DNA of 64,000 nt, from NCBI GenBank assembly GCA_023052935.1, contig CM041292.1:118540936-118604935 (forward strand), given 5' to 3'. Both the position numbers and the translations under genes were made by a program. This document shows positions 46,540 through 57,584 of this stretch, in pieces. Source of the DNA: Piezodorus guildinii (lineage: Eukaryota; Arthropoda; Insecta; Hemiptera; Pentatomidae). The notes beneath the pieces are model-generated. The model had not been told where the DNA came from and made no database searches. It was given only the letters and a program-made list of their open reading frames with translations. Every line of letters starts with the position of its first letter. Position 1 is the stretch's first letter.

Positions 46540-47091
46540 TCAAATCTGCTTGTAAAAGTCCATTTTCGTGAGAAAGCACATCAATTCGTCAATTCTATTT
46601 ATATCGTTCCCCAAAGCAACCGCGACATTGAGTGGTATTCCCCTTTGGTTCAATTTCCCTGTGTAGAAGGGACATTCCTCGAAAATATGAGTAACTGTCA
46701 GGGCTCCCCCACAATGCTGACATCTTGGGGGCAAATCCTTAGATATTAAGTGCCCATGGGTTAACCTTGTATGTCCGATTCTCAGGCGGGCCAGAACCAC
46801 CTCCTCTCTGCGGTTGATGCGATTTGAGGTTTTCCAAGACTTTGGCTCACTCTTAATCGCTTTCAGCTTGCTTGGATAGCTGTTTTTCCATGTTTCATCC
46901 CATTTTTTAAAAACATTTTCAATTAGAGGGCGCGCTAGTTCTGATGGTGTTAACAGTGCTTTACCACGACCAGGGAGAGTGAGAGCCTCTTTGGCTGCCT
47001 TATCTGCCATTTCATTTCCCATTATCCCCATATGGCCCGGTATCCAGACATAATGAATTATTTTTCCGTCTTCAGCCATTGATTTGGTCAA
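46540..47091 (-). pseudogene. I-clade LINE: RNase H C-terminal half and Cys-His tail
   Basis: 183 codons. 'VWIPGHMGIMGNEMADKAAK' is the last RNase H block with the His and Asp of the active site. 'REEVVLARLRIGHTRLTHGH' follows, then the CCHC knuckle 'CQHCGGALTVTHIFEECPFY' (C-x2-C-x7-H-x4-C), typical of I/Jockey/R1 ORF2 ends, and finally 'LMCFLTKMDF'. It is separated from the first RNase H half by a frameshift caused by a 16-bp tandem duplication: 'attccaggat' occurs at 47091-47100 and again at 47107-47116. Apart from that the frame is intact. Confidence 0.85.
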
Positions 47092-47404
47092 TTCCAGGAT
47101 TCTAAAATTCCAGGATGACTGGAATACATATTGTCAAGAGCTTTTAGAGCGCTCAATGAATCTGAGGCTATGATGACATTTTCTATTGGGAGAGTTCTAG
47201 AATAATCTAAAGCCATTGCGATCGCATTCACTTCAGCAGTATAGACAGAACAAAATTGATGAAGCTTCGACTTGTAGGTGCAATCTGACGCAACAAAAGC
47301 TGAACCAGTGGATGAGTCCGACTTTGAACCATCTGTGAATATTACCTTGTGGCTAGGCAATGCGCTGATGATCTTCTCAAAGCGTTTTTTGAAATCTTTG
47401 AATT
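47088..47404 (-). pseudogene. I-clade LINE: RNase H N-terminal half
   Basis: 'VIFTDGSKSDSSTGSAF' (first catalytic Asp), 'YTAEVNAIAMALDYS' (catalytic Glu) and 'IIASDSLSALKAL' (catalytic Asp) follow the fold order of RNase H. The frame runs on upstream to about 47404 ('EFQFKDFKKRFEKIISAL'), where it is out of phase with the RT frame. It ends with a stop 20 bp past the tandem duplication that breaks the domain. Confidence 0.85.
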
Positions 47405-47427
47405 GGAATTCTCTTTAGTAAAGTTTG

Positions 47428-48918
47428 TCAATTGAAGATATAGATGGGTTTTTGAAATGTCCATGGTGGGGTCCTGTTTTCTATTGAATTTATATTAATT
47501 AATTTTAACTGGGTAACGGCGGATAACATTCTTTCTGCTAGTGGTAAGGTTGGTTTAGCCTTTAGTTGAAATTTTGTGGAGTATTTAGGTTTAAAGATGT
47601 ATCTGTGGGTAGGATGGGTAGATTGTGTGAATAGTTTGGTGATGTAGTTGATGGCCAGTTTATCGCGTCGGTAAGATAATGGTGGTAAGCCAGATTCTGC
47701 GCAAAGACTTTGTGAAGGGCTGGTCCTGAAAGCGCCAGTAGCAATGCGTATGCCTGCATGGTGTACTACATCTAGTTTAGTCAAAATGTCCTTTCTTGCC
47801 GAGCCAAAAACAAAACAGCCATACTCCATCTTTGTACATATTACTGACAGGTATATCTTGAGTAAGGTGTTGCGATCTGCACCCCAACTTGTTCCACTCA
47901 AGACTTTTAAAATATTTAGTTTTTTTAAACATTTTTCTTTTAAAGATTTTATATGATTCTCCCAATTCAGGCGTCTATCAAATTCCAATCCTAAAAATCG
48001 ACAGGTATTTACGTAGGGTAGCGGAACATTGTTAAGCATGAGATGTGGTAGGTCGGGGATATTTTTTCTTCTACTAAAATATAAACATTTTGTTTTATTT
48101 GCCGAAAAAGTTAGTCCTGAATTTTGAGACCACTCGTTTAGTCGATTTAATGACGTTTGTAGCTTCTCTTTTATACATATCAAAGATTTGGATCGGCAAA
48201 AGATTGCCAAATCATCCACAAAAAGCATCGGTTTGATACCACGTGGTAAATTGGTGGCCAGGTCACTGATTGCAAGAGTGAAAAGTGTTGTACTTAGAAC
48301 ACAACCTTGTGGGATACCATTTCTTTGTTCATGTGCCGTGGATAGCGAATTTCCTACTCGAACTTTGAAAAAGCGACGGCCAAGAAATTTATGGATGAAG
48401 TTCGGCATGTTACCACGGAATCCTAATGACATTAATTTTCTCAGAATGACCTTAGTATTGGTTTTGTCGAATGCTTTGTACATGTCAAAGAAAATAGCGA
48501 TGGCTTGTTCATCCTGAATAAAAGTGTATTGAAGTTCTGCCTCCATTTGAACTAAATGATCAATTGTGGATCTACCTTTACGAAATCCACATTGGAAATT
48601 TTGGATGTAATTGTTGTTTTCCAGAATCCAGGTAAGTCTTTTATTAACCATGCGTTCAATGACTTTGCACAAGCAGCTCGTTAAGAAGATTGGTCTGTAG
48701 CTTGTGGGGTATCTCTTATCTTGACCATTTTTCAAAATTGGGATTACCTCTGATTGAAGCCAGGAGTCAGGAAATTCGCCAGTCCGCCAAATGTGGTTGT
48801 AATAATTTAAGAGCCAGGTTAATGTGTTATTAGGAAGGTGTTGGATCATAGAGTAGTGGATATTATCAGGGCCTGGTGAAGAACCCCTAACACTTTTAGC
48901 ACAGCCTGGAGCTCCCAC
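47428..48918 (-). pseudogene. I-clade LINE reverse transcriptase
   Basis: 496 open codons, the longest LINE frame here. Motifs: 'SPGPDNIHYSMIQHLP' at 14-29, 'SYRPIFLTSCLCKVIERMV' at 73-91, 'QCGFRKGRSTIDHLVQMEAE' at 109-128, 'IFFDMYKAFDKTN' with the motif A Asp at 145, 'GIPQGCVLSTTLF' at 201-213, 'LFVDDLAIF' with Asp-Asp at 235-236, and 'FLGLEFDRRLNWENHIK' near 313. All RT catalytic residues are present. The real frame begins further upstream: residues before about 11 are out of phase with the N-terminal piece at 48846-49182. The stop at 47428 and the phase change before RNase H mark it as broken. On its own it lacks the endonuclease. Confidence 0.85.
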
Positions 48919-49182
48919 ATCGTGAATGGCGAATTGTAGATCAAATTTGTATCTGGGGTCGAGAAGTCAAGATTCTCTGCACGCCCGCTGGTAGTGGGTT
49001 CGTTGTATATTTCCGAATAATAAGTTGCGAAATTTTGTGTCACAGCTTCAGGGTCATCACACAATTTCCCATCAATTAATAATATGTATCCAGTGGGAGA
49101 ACCTATTCCTTTAATCTTCCTAATTTTATTCCATACTACCTTAGCTGGAGTTGAAGAGTTAATAGATTCCGAGGTGATGATT
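48846..49182 (-). pseudogene. I-clade LINE: segment before the RT, out of frame
   Basis: From 49172: 'TPAKVVWNKIRKIKGIGSPT', then 'LCDDPEAVTQNFATYYSEIY' and 'NSPFTMWELQAVLK', the usual linker and 'PFT..EL..AL....' block just before the RT. A frameshift near 48890 separates it from the RT frame. It stops at the element's truncated 5' end. Confidence 0.8.
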
Positions 49183-49194
49183 AGAACCGAGGTG

Positions 49195-49719
49195 TGTTTA
49201 CCGTGTGTAAAGTAATTTTATTATTACTGTTATTTTATCTTAGTCACTATTCTCATAAATGCAGTTGAATAAGGAATGGACTCTTGTGCAATTTTAAGTG
49301 TCATAATAGTTTAAGTTGTTGCAATAAATAAGATTAGATCCCACAATCAAGCTTTTTATTACTATAACTTTCTTTTCTCATTTAGAATGAACTGTATAAT
49401 TAAGTAAGTTTTCAACTTCTATTCTTTTCTTTTTTATGCACCGTAGTTCTTGGTCAATCTTCGCAGAACGAGAGGCCAGAATGTTACGTCCCATTTGTGG
49501 CATTTAATTGCGACTGATTTAGTCAACCATTACTATTGTAAGTCGAAAATAAGAGTGTTTAGTAAATAGTTCAGACAGACAACCAACATTCACCAGTGAA
49601 AGTCGACATTCTCATGATTTCGGTGATTAACTATAACATATATTATGTATATGTTATCCTGAAATACCGATATTAAGTCAAAACATTGATTCAAAAGAAA
49701 TCTCGATTTTCATCGGAAA
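49195..49719. other. spacer, no gene seen
   Basis: AT-rich, no frame supported. Confidence 0.45.
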
Positions 49720-50250
49720 TAAATGTTTTAAGGCCCTCTGGCCACAAATACCAAAATGATCTGTTTTTAAGTTTATTTGGTCATCATCAAAATCCGTATC
49801 CGACTCCTTCCTATTGCCGGCCTTATCCGATGTCAGTCCCACTCTCCTCAGAGACGGTATGAAGTATTCCCTCCAGGCTGTTCTCCTGCGCCTAGGTCTG
49901 GTGCCGTCCACTCAAGCCTCCATCGCTCGTCACGGGTTTGGTCTTTTTCTCTCTATCTTTTGGACATGCTCAAGCAATCTCAGCTGAGAGCGCTTGATTG
50001 TGTCCAGCTTTGCATCCAGAATTAGCCTGATGTTCTGCTTTCTTATCCGATCCTTCATTTAATTCCTTCTATGGCTCTTAGGAACCTCATTTCCTGGGCT
50101 TTAATATTTTTATAGCTTTTTGAGATTAAGGCCCATGATTTATTCCCATTAAGAGTATAGGTGTATAAGCAGAATTGCATAGGGCCATTTTTACAAATTT
50201 CGCATGGAACAGGTGATAAAAAGTTTTTATTTGGTGACATTCAAATTACA
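49720..50250 (-). pseudogene. RTE-like LINE C-terminal remnant
   Basis: Minus-strand pieces in order: 'KAQEMRFLRAIEGIK' near 50100, 'DRIRKQNIRLILDAKLDTIK' near 50030, 'RSQLRLLEHVQKIERKRPNP' near 49960, 'VDGTRPRRRRTAWREYFIPS' near 49880 and 'LRRVGLTSDKAGN', ending in a 'gatgatga' run near 49790. This is the post-RT tail of an RTE-like element with frame breaks. Another of the many 5'-truncated RTE ends in this window, but of a different family from those at 23.0 and 25.4 kb. Confidence 0.65.
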
Positions 50251-50599
50251 CCAACATTTCAACTCTAAGCTGGAAGTGTATTTATACAAGTAAGTACTTT
50301 ATACAACAGATTTGATGTATTTCTACCATGTTCTTAATAACGGTAAGCAATATGTCTATTAACATTAGTATTGGCTTTTAATATCATGAAGATTTTATCC
50401 ACGTTCAGTAATCTGACTTGGCTTACTTTTCGATTTTCAAAATATTTGCCCCTTATGTACCTTCAATTTTGTTTATATTGTTGTTGTTTTTTCTGATGTA
50501 ATTATGGTAGTATAAAATAATGCTGGAAAACTAAAAATTTATTTAATTTAACCATTATACTCGTATTTCATATTTCGACATCTAAAGTGCTGTAGCATA
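50251..50599. other. spacer, no gene seen
   Basis: AT-rich. Confidence 0.4.
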
Positions 50600-50866
50600 T
50601 AAACTGGAAGTAATTTTATAATGTGCGGTAACCTGTAGCATAGAGTTGAAACCTGCAGTTGGCCCTAGGATTTTGTAATGGGAGTAAATAATCCTTATTT
50701 ACGTCGTCCCTCGGAGGGAACGTAAATATGTGGTCCAGATCCTGTGAGATGTCAGATACTCGTTAAATACCCCCATCGTAATTAATCTTGCATTGACATG
50801 ATTTAGGACTCCCACTGTCGTCCAACTAGCCACAGTCGGATAAAGTGACGCTAAATAAATAAATAC
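50600..50866 (+). repeat. tRNA-derived SINE, family A, copy 2
   Basis: The head is decayed: 'gagttgaaacctgcag' stands where box B is expected. The central domain 'acgtcgtccctcggaggg', 'aacgtaaatatgtggtcc' and 'gtcagatactcgttaaa', and the end 'gtgacgctaaataaataa', match the other copies. Confidence 0.65.
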
Positions 50867-51035
50867 ACAATTTTATAATGTAATAATGTTTATTATGATT
50901 TTATTAAATCTTAAAAAAAAAATATTACTTTGTTAAAATGTATTGATGTTGGAAAGTTTAAGGTTTTACAAAAAATTATATTCTGATGTAATCCGGCAGA
51001 AATTATTATATCTAATAAATTTTGATAGATTATTA

Positions 51036-51232
51036 AGAGGAAATAAGTCAAGTTTGCGGTCAGTAAAAGAAAAATAATTAACTATTTATTGTTATGCCAA
51101 CGTTTCGAAAGACATTGTGGGCCATTAAAGGAACTTCTCATGGGAAGATAGTTACTATAAGGTGTAGTCTTGACAATAAATAGTTAAACTATTTTATTTT
51201 TGATTTTTTTCACTGACCTACAAGTTTCCTCT
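51036..51232. repeat. foldback with PLE-like end
   Basis: 51036-51096 and 51170-51232 are inverted copies ('gaggaaa', 'ggtcagt', 'aactatttattgt' against 'acaataaatagtt', 'actgacc', 'tttcctc'). The left arm is followed by a hammerhead-like 'GAAACGUUGGC' on the minus strand. About 200 bp in all; no coding. Confidence 0.6.
51096..51150 (-). ncRNA. degenerate hammerhead-like motif
   Basis: Minus strand: a 'CCAUGAGAAG' stretch where CUGANGA is expected, a long loop, 'CUUUCGAAACGUUGGC'. The 3' half is identical to the motif at 4950-4960 (GAAACGUUGGC), but the 5' core is damaged. Confidence 0.35.
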
Positions 51233-52393
51233 TGCTGTTAGCTATTGCTATTCATTAAGTTTGATTATTTATCGGAAAATTAATGGTTTATGAAGATAAG
51301 AATAGAAGGTAAAGTTAAAATTCCGCACCGCATTATTTTCTCAAGATAATATTTTTATCTTCATTGTAATAATCATCTTTAACCTACAATGAAAGAAATT
51401 ATAGATCATTAAGGTAAACCATGCGAAAAACGATTAAGGAGAATTGACTGGAATTGGAACACATTGGTATTTGTTTATTTTGTAGCAGTATTGGAGAGGG
51501 TCGGATATTAGGCAAGCAGTATATCTTTACCACTGGCAGAAAGGTCAGGTTTATTTGTAAAGGCTTGGGTAAGCCGCAAGGTCTGGGGATGATCTAACCA
51601 AACTGAAAGATATACAAATGGTTTAAAACAATATTCAATTTCCTTATTTATACTTTCTTCAAAACTCATTTTATGATGTATTATTTTATCATATCATATT
51701 GTATGATTTTTATACTGGCAAGTTATTTAATTGAAACATTAATATGCCAAAAACCAATATCTACAAATATTTGTGTCTTATCCCATCCATATTCGTTTAC
51801 TATATAATTTTTCTATAATACAATTCAGCAACAATAATAAGGCTTGGTAGCTTTTAGTTCCATGCTTTTATTATTGTTGCTACATTTAACGATTTTGTAT
51901 GTCAGATTAACATCGACTTTGTTAGGAAAAATTGGTTAGAGATATCATAAATATTATAACAATCAATTACCAATTGATCCTTGAGGTATGGTAAAAAAAA
52001 ATCCATACCAAATCATCTGAACAGATATAATTTAAGATGCCACAGACTTATTTCCAGCATCTAATTAAATAATTTATAAGGTAATCTTTTTTTTTTTTTT
52101 TTTAATTTCACATTATAACCGATTAACTAAATACTATATTTTACAGTATAGTAGTGCATGATGTCGTTTATTTGACACTCAAATGAGGATTAATTCACTA
52201 CAGTAGTAATAATTATAATAATTATGTCGTAGAGGCCGAAAACATAATAGCCTTGAGGGAACAAACCTATTGTAAACTTTTCATTTTGGCCCTAGCTGCT
52301 TAGAATAAATTGTATGATCGACTATTTGCTTATGTAGGTAGCCTTACCAGACGACAGTGGAAAATAATTACGACCCACAAAATTTCCTTATGA
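51233..52393. other. spacer, no gene seen
   Basis: AT-rich; poly(T) at about 52087-52102. Confidence 0.45.
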
Positions 52394-52600
52394 GTGGCGC
52401 GTTATAGTTGATAGAGCATTAAGCGACTGCTCTCCGGTTCCCAGGTTCGAACCCCAGCTGAGGCAAAATTATTTATTCTGCAATTTCAACTATGGAACAA
52501 TCTTGGAGAATGGAGACCCTCCTTAAACCTGGTGGCCGAGCGCGATTTAATGGACTAATCATCTCTTTGCACAACCTTTAGCCGTGAAGCAGTACGAATC
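52394..52600 (+). repeat. tRNA-derived SINE, family B, copy 2
   Basis: The head is a good tRNA-like sequence: box A 'tatagttgatagagc', then box B 'ggttcgaacccc' at about 52442-52455. The body shares 'ggcaaaattatttattctgc' and 'tttcaacta' with 17866-18092. The spacing of the boxes would let it fold as a tRNA, but the attached body shows it to be a SINE. Confidence 0.7.
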
Positions 52601-53099
52601 TCTGTATGTACTGAACCCAAGACTCTCAACCGGGTTGTACATGTTCAGAGTTATTCAAATTTCATACCATGATCAAAACGTAGTTTTCCGAAATAAATAA
52701 GCTAATTTACTGAGTCTTAACTATGGTTCTTGTGACTAACACTACAGTGGGCCATGTACCATCAACTGAAAATCATTTTTTTTTTATCTTTGAAAAATAT
52801 ATAATTGCTTTTATGATAAAATAGATTTTTTTTTAAATGCAACTAAATAGACCTGATGCAATTATATGTTGTGTTTTTTTTAGATTGAGAATATACTTAC
52901 TTTGTTTTATAGGCGTTCCGCCAAGGGTTGCCAACCAGCGCAGAGCTTCAAGCGGTATCCTCTTGCCAGCTATTTCCTGTACTCCTTCAATCTACCATTT
53001 TTCAGGTCATTCCTCTCATTCCTGGCGGTACTCATTTCAGAACTCGATTCGGCCAACATTCTTCTATAATTCTTTTAACATGCAAATAACATTTTAGGT
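52601..53099. other. spacer, no supported gene
   Basis: The open frame at 52837-53097 contains 'GVPPRVANQRRASSGILLP'; I do not recognise it. Confidence 0.4.
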
Positions 53100-53480
53100 G
53101 TCGTGCCTAGATCCTTTATTCAATAATGTACACACATTCATCCTCTGGCGAATAACTTCATTTTATCCAGCCTGGTAACGCGTATACACCTTCTTTACAA
53201 AGAGTGAGTCAGGATAGACTCCACCCACTATGACTGAGAAGATTCGGCGCTTATTCTAGGGAGAGATCTCCGTATTCGAAACGACTGGACGTAGCATTCG
53301 GGTAGCCTTACGGACCTGCTTCTCCTTTTTTTCTCATATGATGCTTAGCAGACCCTGCAGCTTTCAAATAAGAACCAAGGTACTTAAATATCTTTACCTT
53401 CTTCACATATACTACCTTCCTAGAACAAGGATACCAACTGCTCGTCAACAATGAACGGCTAAACATCTTCAGAAAATAAT
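53100..53480 (-). pseudogene. RTE-like LINE RT remnant
   Basis: Minus-strand frame from about 53395: 'KVKIFKYLGSYLKAAGSAKH', 'MRKKEKQVRKATRMLRPV', a stop, then 'NKRRIFSVIVGGVYPDSLF'. It aligns with the plus-strand copy at 29.9-30.1 kb ('FKYLGSYLDSSG', 'ARKTTRML'), so both belong to related RTE-like families. The active site lies upstream and is missing. Confidence 0.6.
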
Positions 53481-54759
53481 AAGTGTTTTTCCTAAAACAG
53501 TTCGTTGCACTTACATAAATGTTTTTTGTTTTTTAATTTGCCCAACAATTAAAGTCATATTAGTAAAATAGGACCAAAAAACAACATATTAGGCATCTTG
53601 TAGAATGTTAAGCTATTGTAGAACTGGCAGTTCGGTTCTCTATTAACTTTGCATAAATTCACTTTAATAGTGCATACTAAACAAATTTTATACTTAGTAC
53701 TAAAGTTTTGGTTAGAATCATTAAATTAAGACTGCATTAAGGGTAAAAAGACATACTTTGAAAAGGATGTGTTCTGATCTGTGAATTTCAAAACAACTGG
53801 ATATTTTTTAGTTTTTTGGAAGAGATTCCAGAATTTAGGGTAAGTGTGAAGGGATCGGTTGCGGTAAATATCCCTGTTCCCTGGAGTCTAGGGATTCAGC
53901 GATAGCGTAGCCTCCTCTATTTGCTTTGAATATATTGGACAAGGTGAGGAAAGCAGTGAGACATGAATAAAACATCGCCTAGGACACAACTCGTTTATCG
54001 GCCTGAATAATCTCCTCTAATGGTCTCTTCACAACCTTCCACTATTTCTATTGTTTCCTATTCAACGTAACATCTCCTATGGTGCGTTCCGGTGCTACCT
54101 CTTCCTAGAGACTTACGGGCTCTTCAAGCTCAGAAACTCATAAAATAACACAAGGTCGAATATTTAGAAAACTAGTATGAATACTTTTCTGAATCAACGA
54201 TAATGGACAGAAGTAGATCCAACGTCAGAATAAACCTCACTCATTTAATTTTCTCTGGTAATATTATTTCTAATTATAATTTTCTACCAAGCTCAATGGT
54301 TATACAGAAATCAGTCACATGCATTGCCGAATCCCTTTGTATTCACTAATGGAGACTTTTATTGATCTTCCATAAAATTAATTTTTATATCAAGTTAAAT
54401 TGTTATTGATAGAGGTAAATTACTTAAATTAATTGCTCAAAGTGTCCATGGACTACATTATGCTGACTTCTTAGTTATGTTCAGGTTTATATGTAAAAAT
54501 GAGCCCTAAATCTTATATATGACCCTGAATAAATAAAATGCTTAGAGAAATGATGAAAAAAAAACTCGCGTCTTTCCAACATTGCGCATTGTTCTTTTCA
54601 CGCTCAAAAGATTTAGGGCGATTTATTACGAGATCATTAACACTTTTGACTAGTTGTTGATAAGATCTACCAATGTCTGCATGTATATAGATTATTATTT
54701 TTTTTATAAACTTTTAGAACGTTTAATTTACAATACCATATACTATAATTTTATACTAT
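53481..54759. other. spacer, no gene seen
   Basis: 53870-54170 is slightly GC-richer without a recognised motif. Confidence 0.45.
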
Positions 54760-55015
54760 AGGTAGGTTAGCAACGTTAATTTACATACTGATCTTCACAT
54801 TCCTACAGTCAACGAACATATTCGTACCCTCTACAAAAGATTTCACAAATACATTTCTCGGGCATACTAACACATTAATACTGGGTATGGCCACTACTGA
54901 AATTCCTCACAACATACGTCGAAGACTAAAAAAGGATCTGGTGATGGACCTCCTGCCATAAACAGAAAACAGGAATCAAGCCAGGAAGAGATACCGCTGG
55001 GTATTACTCTATCCA
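54760..55015 (+). pseudogene. Jockey-type LINE ORF2 tail remnant
   Basis: 'HTDLHIPTVNEHIRTLYKRF' then 'HKYISRAY', stop, and in another frame 'ATTEIPHNIRRRLKRDLVMD'. This is the end of a Jockey-type ORF2 ('..DL.IP.V...I...Y..F...', '..RRLKR..P.DLL'). RT motifs are absent. Confidence 0.5.
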
Positions 55016-56007
55016 TCAATCCTACCATTCCTCAAGATTAAAACCTACCCCTGTCGTATTGACTGGTTTTCTTAGAAGTTGACAAATGTGAATAGAAAAA
55101 TTAAGATAAAATATTAAAAATATTTTTTCCGAAATAAGTGATCTCTTGAAAGATGGAAGCGAAGGTGTTAGTTCTATACCTAGACGTTGATTCTCGGAAA
55201 CCCAGAAGTTTTTCTATAAACATTCAGGAGAAAGTTTTATACGATTTGCGAGTTCCTCTACCGGAGACGTTTCAATCTAGTAGTACGCCGTGACCAGGAA
55301 ACTAATTTTACTTCTGAACAAGTTAGTTACCAGAACTTCAGGACGTGTTCCATATTTCAAACGTCATTAAGGTCCTATTTAGCCGTCAAAATAAAAAACA
55401 TTTTACTGGTTATTAATTCACTACTTATAAAAAGAGGGTAATAATAATTTAATTAACAGTCCACACTGAAAAATTACTAACTTTTGAATATCTCAGTATT
55501 TTAGGTATAGAAAGAGATGCATAAAACTGTCTAGACATTCTATGCTATTATTAATAAATTAATGAAAAATCCGGAGAGCCCCGTCAAAGAAAGAAGATTG
55601 TTGATGAACCAATAAATAAGAAATCTTTTTCCGCCTCCTCATTCTTATCTAAAAATATACTCTGTACAAAAGAAGAGATCACCTACAATCCTATTAACCC
55701 TAAAAAATTCAAACACACACCACAAGGGGCTTTCAAATAATATAAAAAACCATTATTCAATTATTAAAGTTGCTCTACGATAAATATTCAAGATCTGATA
55801 TTTACCTGTTTTACTAATTTCACTTTTTGTTCCTTGGCATCTTGCTTATGACAAGGTTATTTTTAAAACATTGATTTTAAGTGATTTTCGAACATACCTG
55901 TTAAAATGTGCCTATAAAAGTATTTTATTTTACTATTTTGGTACAGTTTACTTAATCACCATTCCCATTACTCATTCACATCGCTCATTCTACATCTGTT
56001 GTAAACA
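55016..56007. other. spacer, no gene seen
   Basis: AT-rich, no supported frame. Confidence 0.45.
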
Positions 56008-56062
56008 CGAATTGGAAAATATTTACGTTCGCAATACCCTATCTTACTATATTTGATATATA
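56008..56062 (+). repeat. interspersed repeat R1, partial copy 5
   Basis: 'aattggaaaatatttacg', 'ttcgcaataccctatcttac' and 'atatttgatatata' align with the right part of R1. A further scrap ('tatatttgatatacaggtaag') lies at about 56940-56960. Confidence 0.45.
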
Positions 56063-56323
56063 GATAGATATATAACTGTTTTTTTTTTGGGTGTTTTTTT
56101 TAGGCATAATACCACAACAAAAACAAATATAAAAAATATTTGTAGAACTATGGTAATTTAGACCGTCAGTCCGGAGCCGATCGGTAAAGTTTTACAAATT
56201 ATATAAAAGTCAAACAGGTCTCTCACTGATTCTATTCAACCATTAATTGTATTAACCTAAAAATAACAGCAATAAAAAAATAACTATAACCAATCAATAT
56301 TAAACATTAGAAAGTTGTTTCTT

Positions 56324-56930
56324 TTAATTATAATTAAATTCTTTAACAAGTCTATATCTACAACATGCTATTTTACAAAAATTGTACACAGACAAACAGT
56401 CATCACCATTGAGACATTTTATCGCACCATCAACTTTTAGAGAACTTTTTCCAAAACAATTTTTTCTAATTTCAGACAGAATTGGACATGCAGCCAAGAA
56501 ATGAAATGTATTTTCTGTTTCTTTTCTATTGAACAAAGAACGCATCACACTACTATTTGAATAAAATCTGTTATAGTTGAGATAAAGAAGTTAACATCTA
56601 ACTTTAAAAATCCATTTAACCCCATTAAAGTTTATTTAATTATCATCAAGGTAATGTGCTCCAAAATCATAACTTAGGTTTTTATACAGATGCATTTTTA
56701 TCGAAACTGAAGCCTTTTGTACATATTTTAATCAGTAAATTTTTTTAACGATTCTCTAAATTCCTGTAGAATTAAATCTCATTTTTTTTTATTGTCGGGT
56801 TTAATGTATATGTCAATATTATGTTTTCAGCTGTTTCTCTTAAATCCTTTATCCAATATACCTCTTGTTTAACAACTTCATTATTTAATAAATATGGTAG
56901 CCTATTGTTTGTCAGGTTTTTAACTTTTAT
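56324..56930 (-). pseudogene. LINE ORF2 C-terminal remnant
   Basis: From 56548: 'FNRKETENTFHFLAACPILS' and 'EIRKNCFGKSSLKVDGAIKC', 'LNGDDCLSVYNF'. This resembles the Cys-His knuckle and tail of arthropod LINE ORF2 proteins ('C..CN..E...HFL..CPI...R...FG', 'LN'), with the first two Cys of the knuckle apparently replaced. Upstream, 'NLTNNRLPYLLNNEVVKQEV' at about 56930-56860 may belong to the same protein. Broken by stops; clade unresolved. Confidence 0.45.
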
Positions 56931-57333
56931 AATATAACTATATTTGATATACAGGTAAGTGGAATTAAAAATGGAAAGACAATTAACTAGCATTAAAAAA
57001 CCCAACCTAATAAAACCTCTTAATGTAGAGCCTACTGGAGCAGCCCGTGGTTCCATGTGGACATTTATGGGCAACTGGTTGACGGATGGAAAAGCTGAGG
57101 AAGGGTATAAATGACGTGGAGTGAGAGTTGTGACTATTATCCGTATAAAATATGGGTTTAGTGACTGCTACTGGAGCTGGAACCGACCGGCAACAGATGT
57201 TCCAGTCTGTGAAGCTTCTATACCTCAGCACAATTTGTCCCGTCCAAATCTCTTCCAGGAATGATAGATTAGGTTTCTGTGTAAACGAATATATAACAGC
57301 TCTTTGTATATTACAATCATGAGATTAATTAGC
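56931..57333. other. spacer, no gene seen
   Basis: Contains the R1 scrap near 56950; 57020-57240 is GC-richer with overlapping minus-strand frames I do not recognise. Confidence 0.4.
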
Positions 57334-57417
57334 GTTTTATCATTAATTTATTAATTATTTTAAATTCACATTATATGCTTAATAAACTCTAGCAGTATGC
57401 TTCCGAATATATTACAA
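57334..57417 (+). repeat. short dispersed repeat, copy 1
   Basis: 'ttcacattatatgcttaata' and 'atattaca' with flanking blocks recur at 63784-63868. About 85 bp, non-coding. Confidence 0.6.
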
Positions 57418-57584
57418 TGCAAGGAATTAGTTTTTTATTATAAATGGCTTAAAAATGAAAACGGGTGACAGTTTAAAAACCTCTCATATTTTAAAAATAT
57501 ATGTCAAATAAAAATATCCTTACAATATATTTTATTAATCATTGAAAACTTAATGGTAGGTATACGTTGGTTAAAAAAAAGGGG

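Larger units (their letters stand above)
46076..49194 (-). mobile_element. I-clade LINE, 5'-truncated, with 12-bp target duplication
   Basis: The insert 46088-49182 is flanked by identical 'agaaccgaggtg' at 46076-46087 and 49183-49194. Read on the minus strand it carries the RT, RNase H and Cys-His end of an I-like element and a 3' UTR ending in a CAAC-repeat tail (GGTTGGTTGG on the plus strand at 46086-46096). The 5' half with ORF1 and the endonuclease is missing: truncation is inside ORF2, upstream of the RT. A (TA)n run at 46396-46448 lies in its 3' UTR. A perfect duplication suggests moderate age. Confidence 0.9.

Noticed and set aside
52394..52466. Possible tRNA gene (good box A and box B)
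   Set aside because: The following body is shared with a second locus at 17.9 kb, so it is the head of a SINE; the arms are also imperfect.
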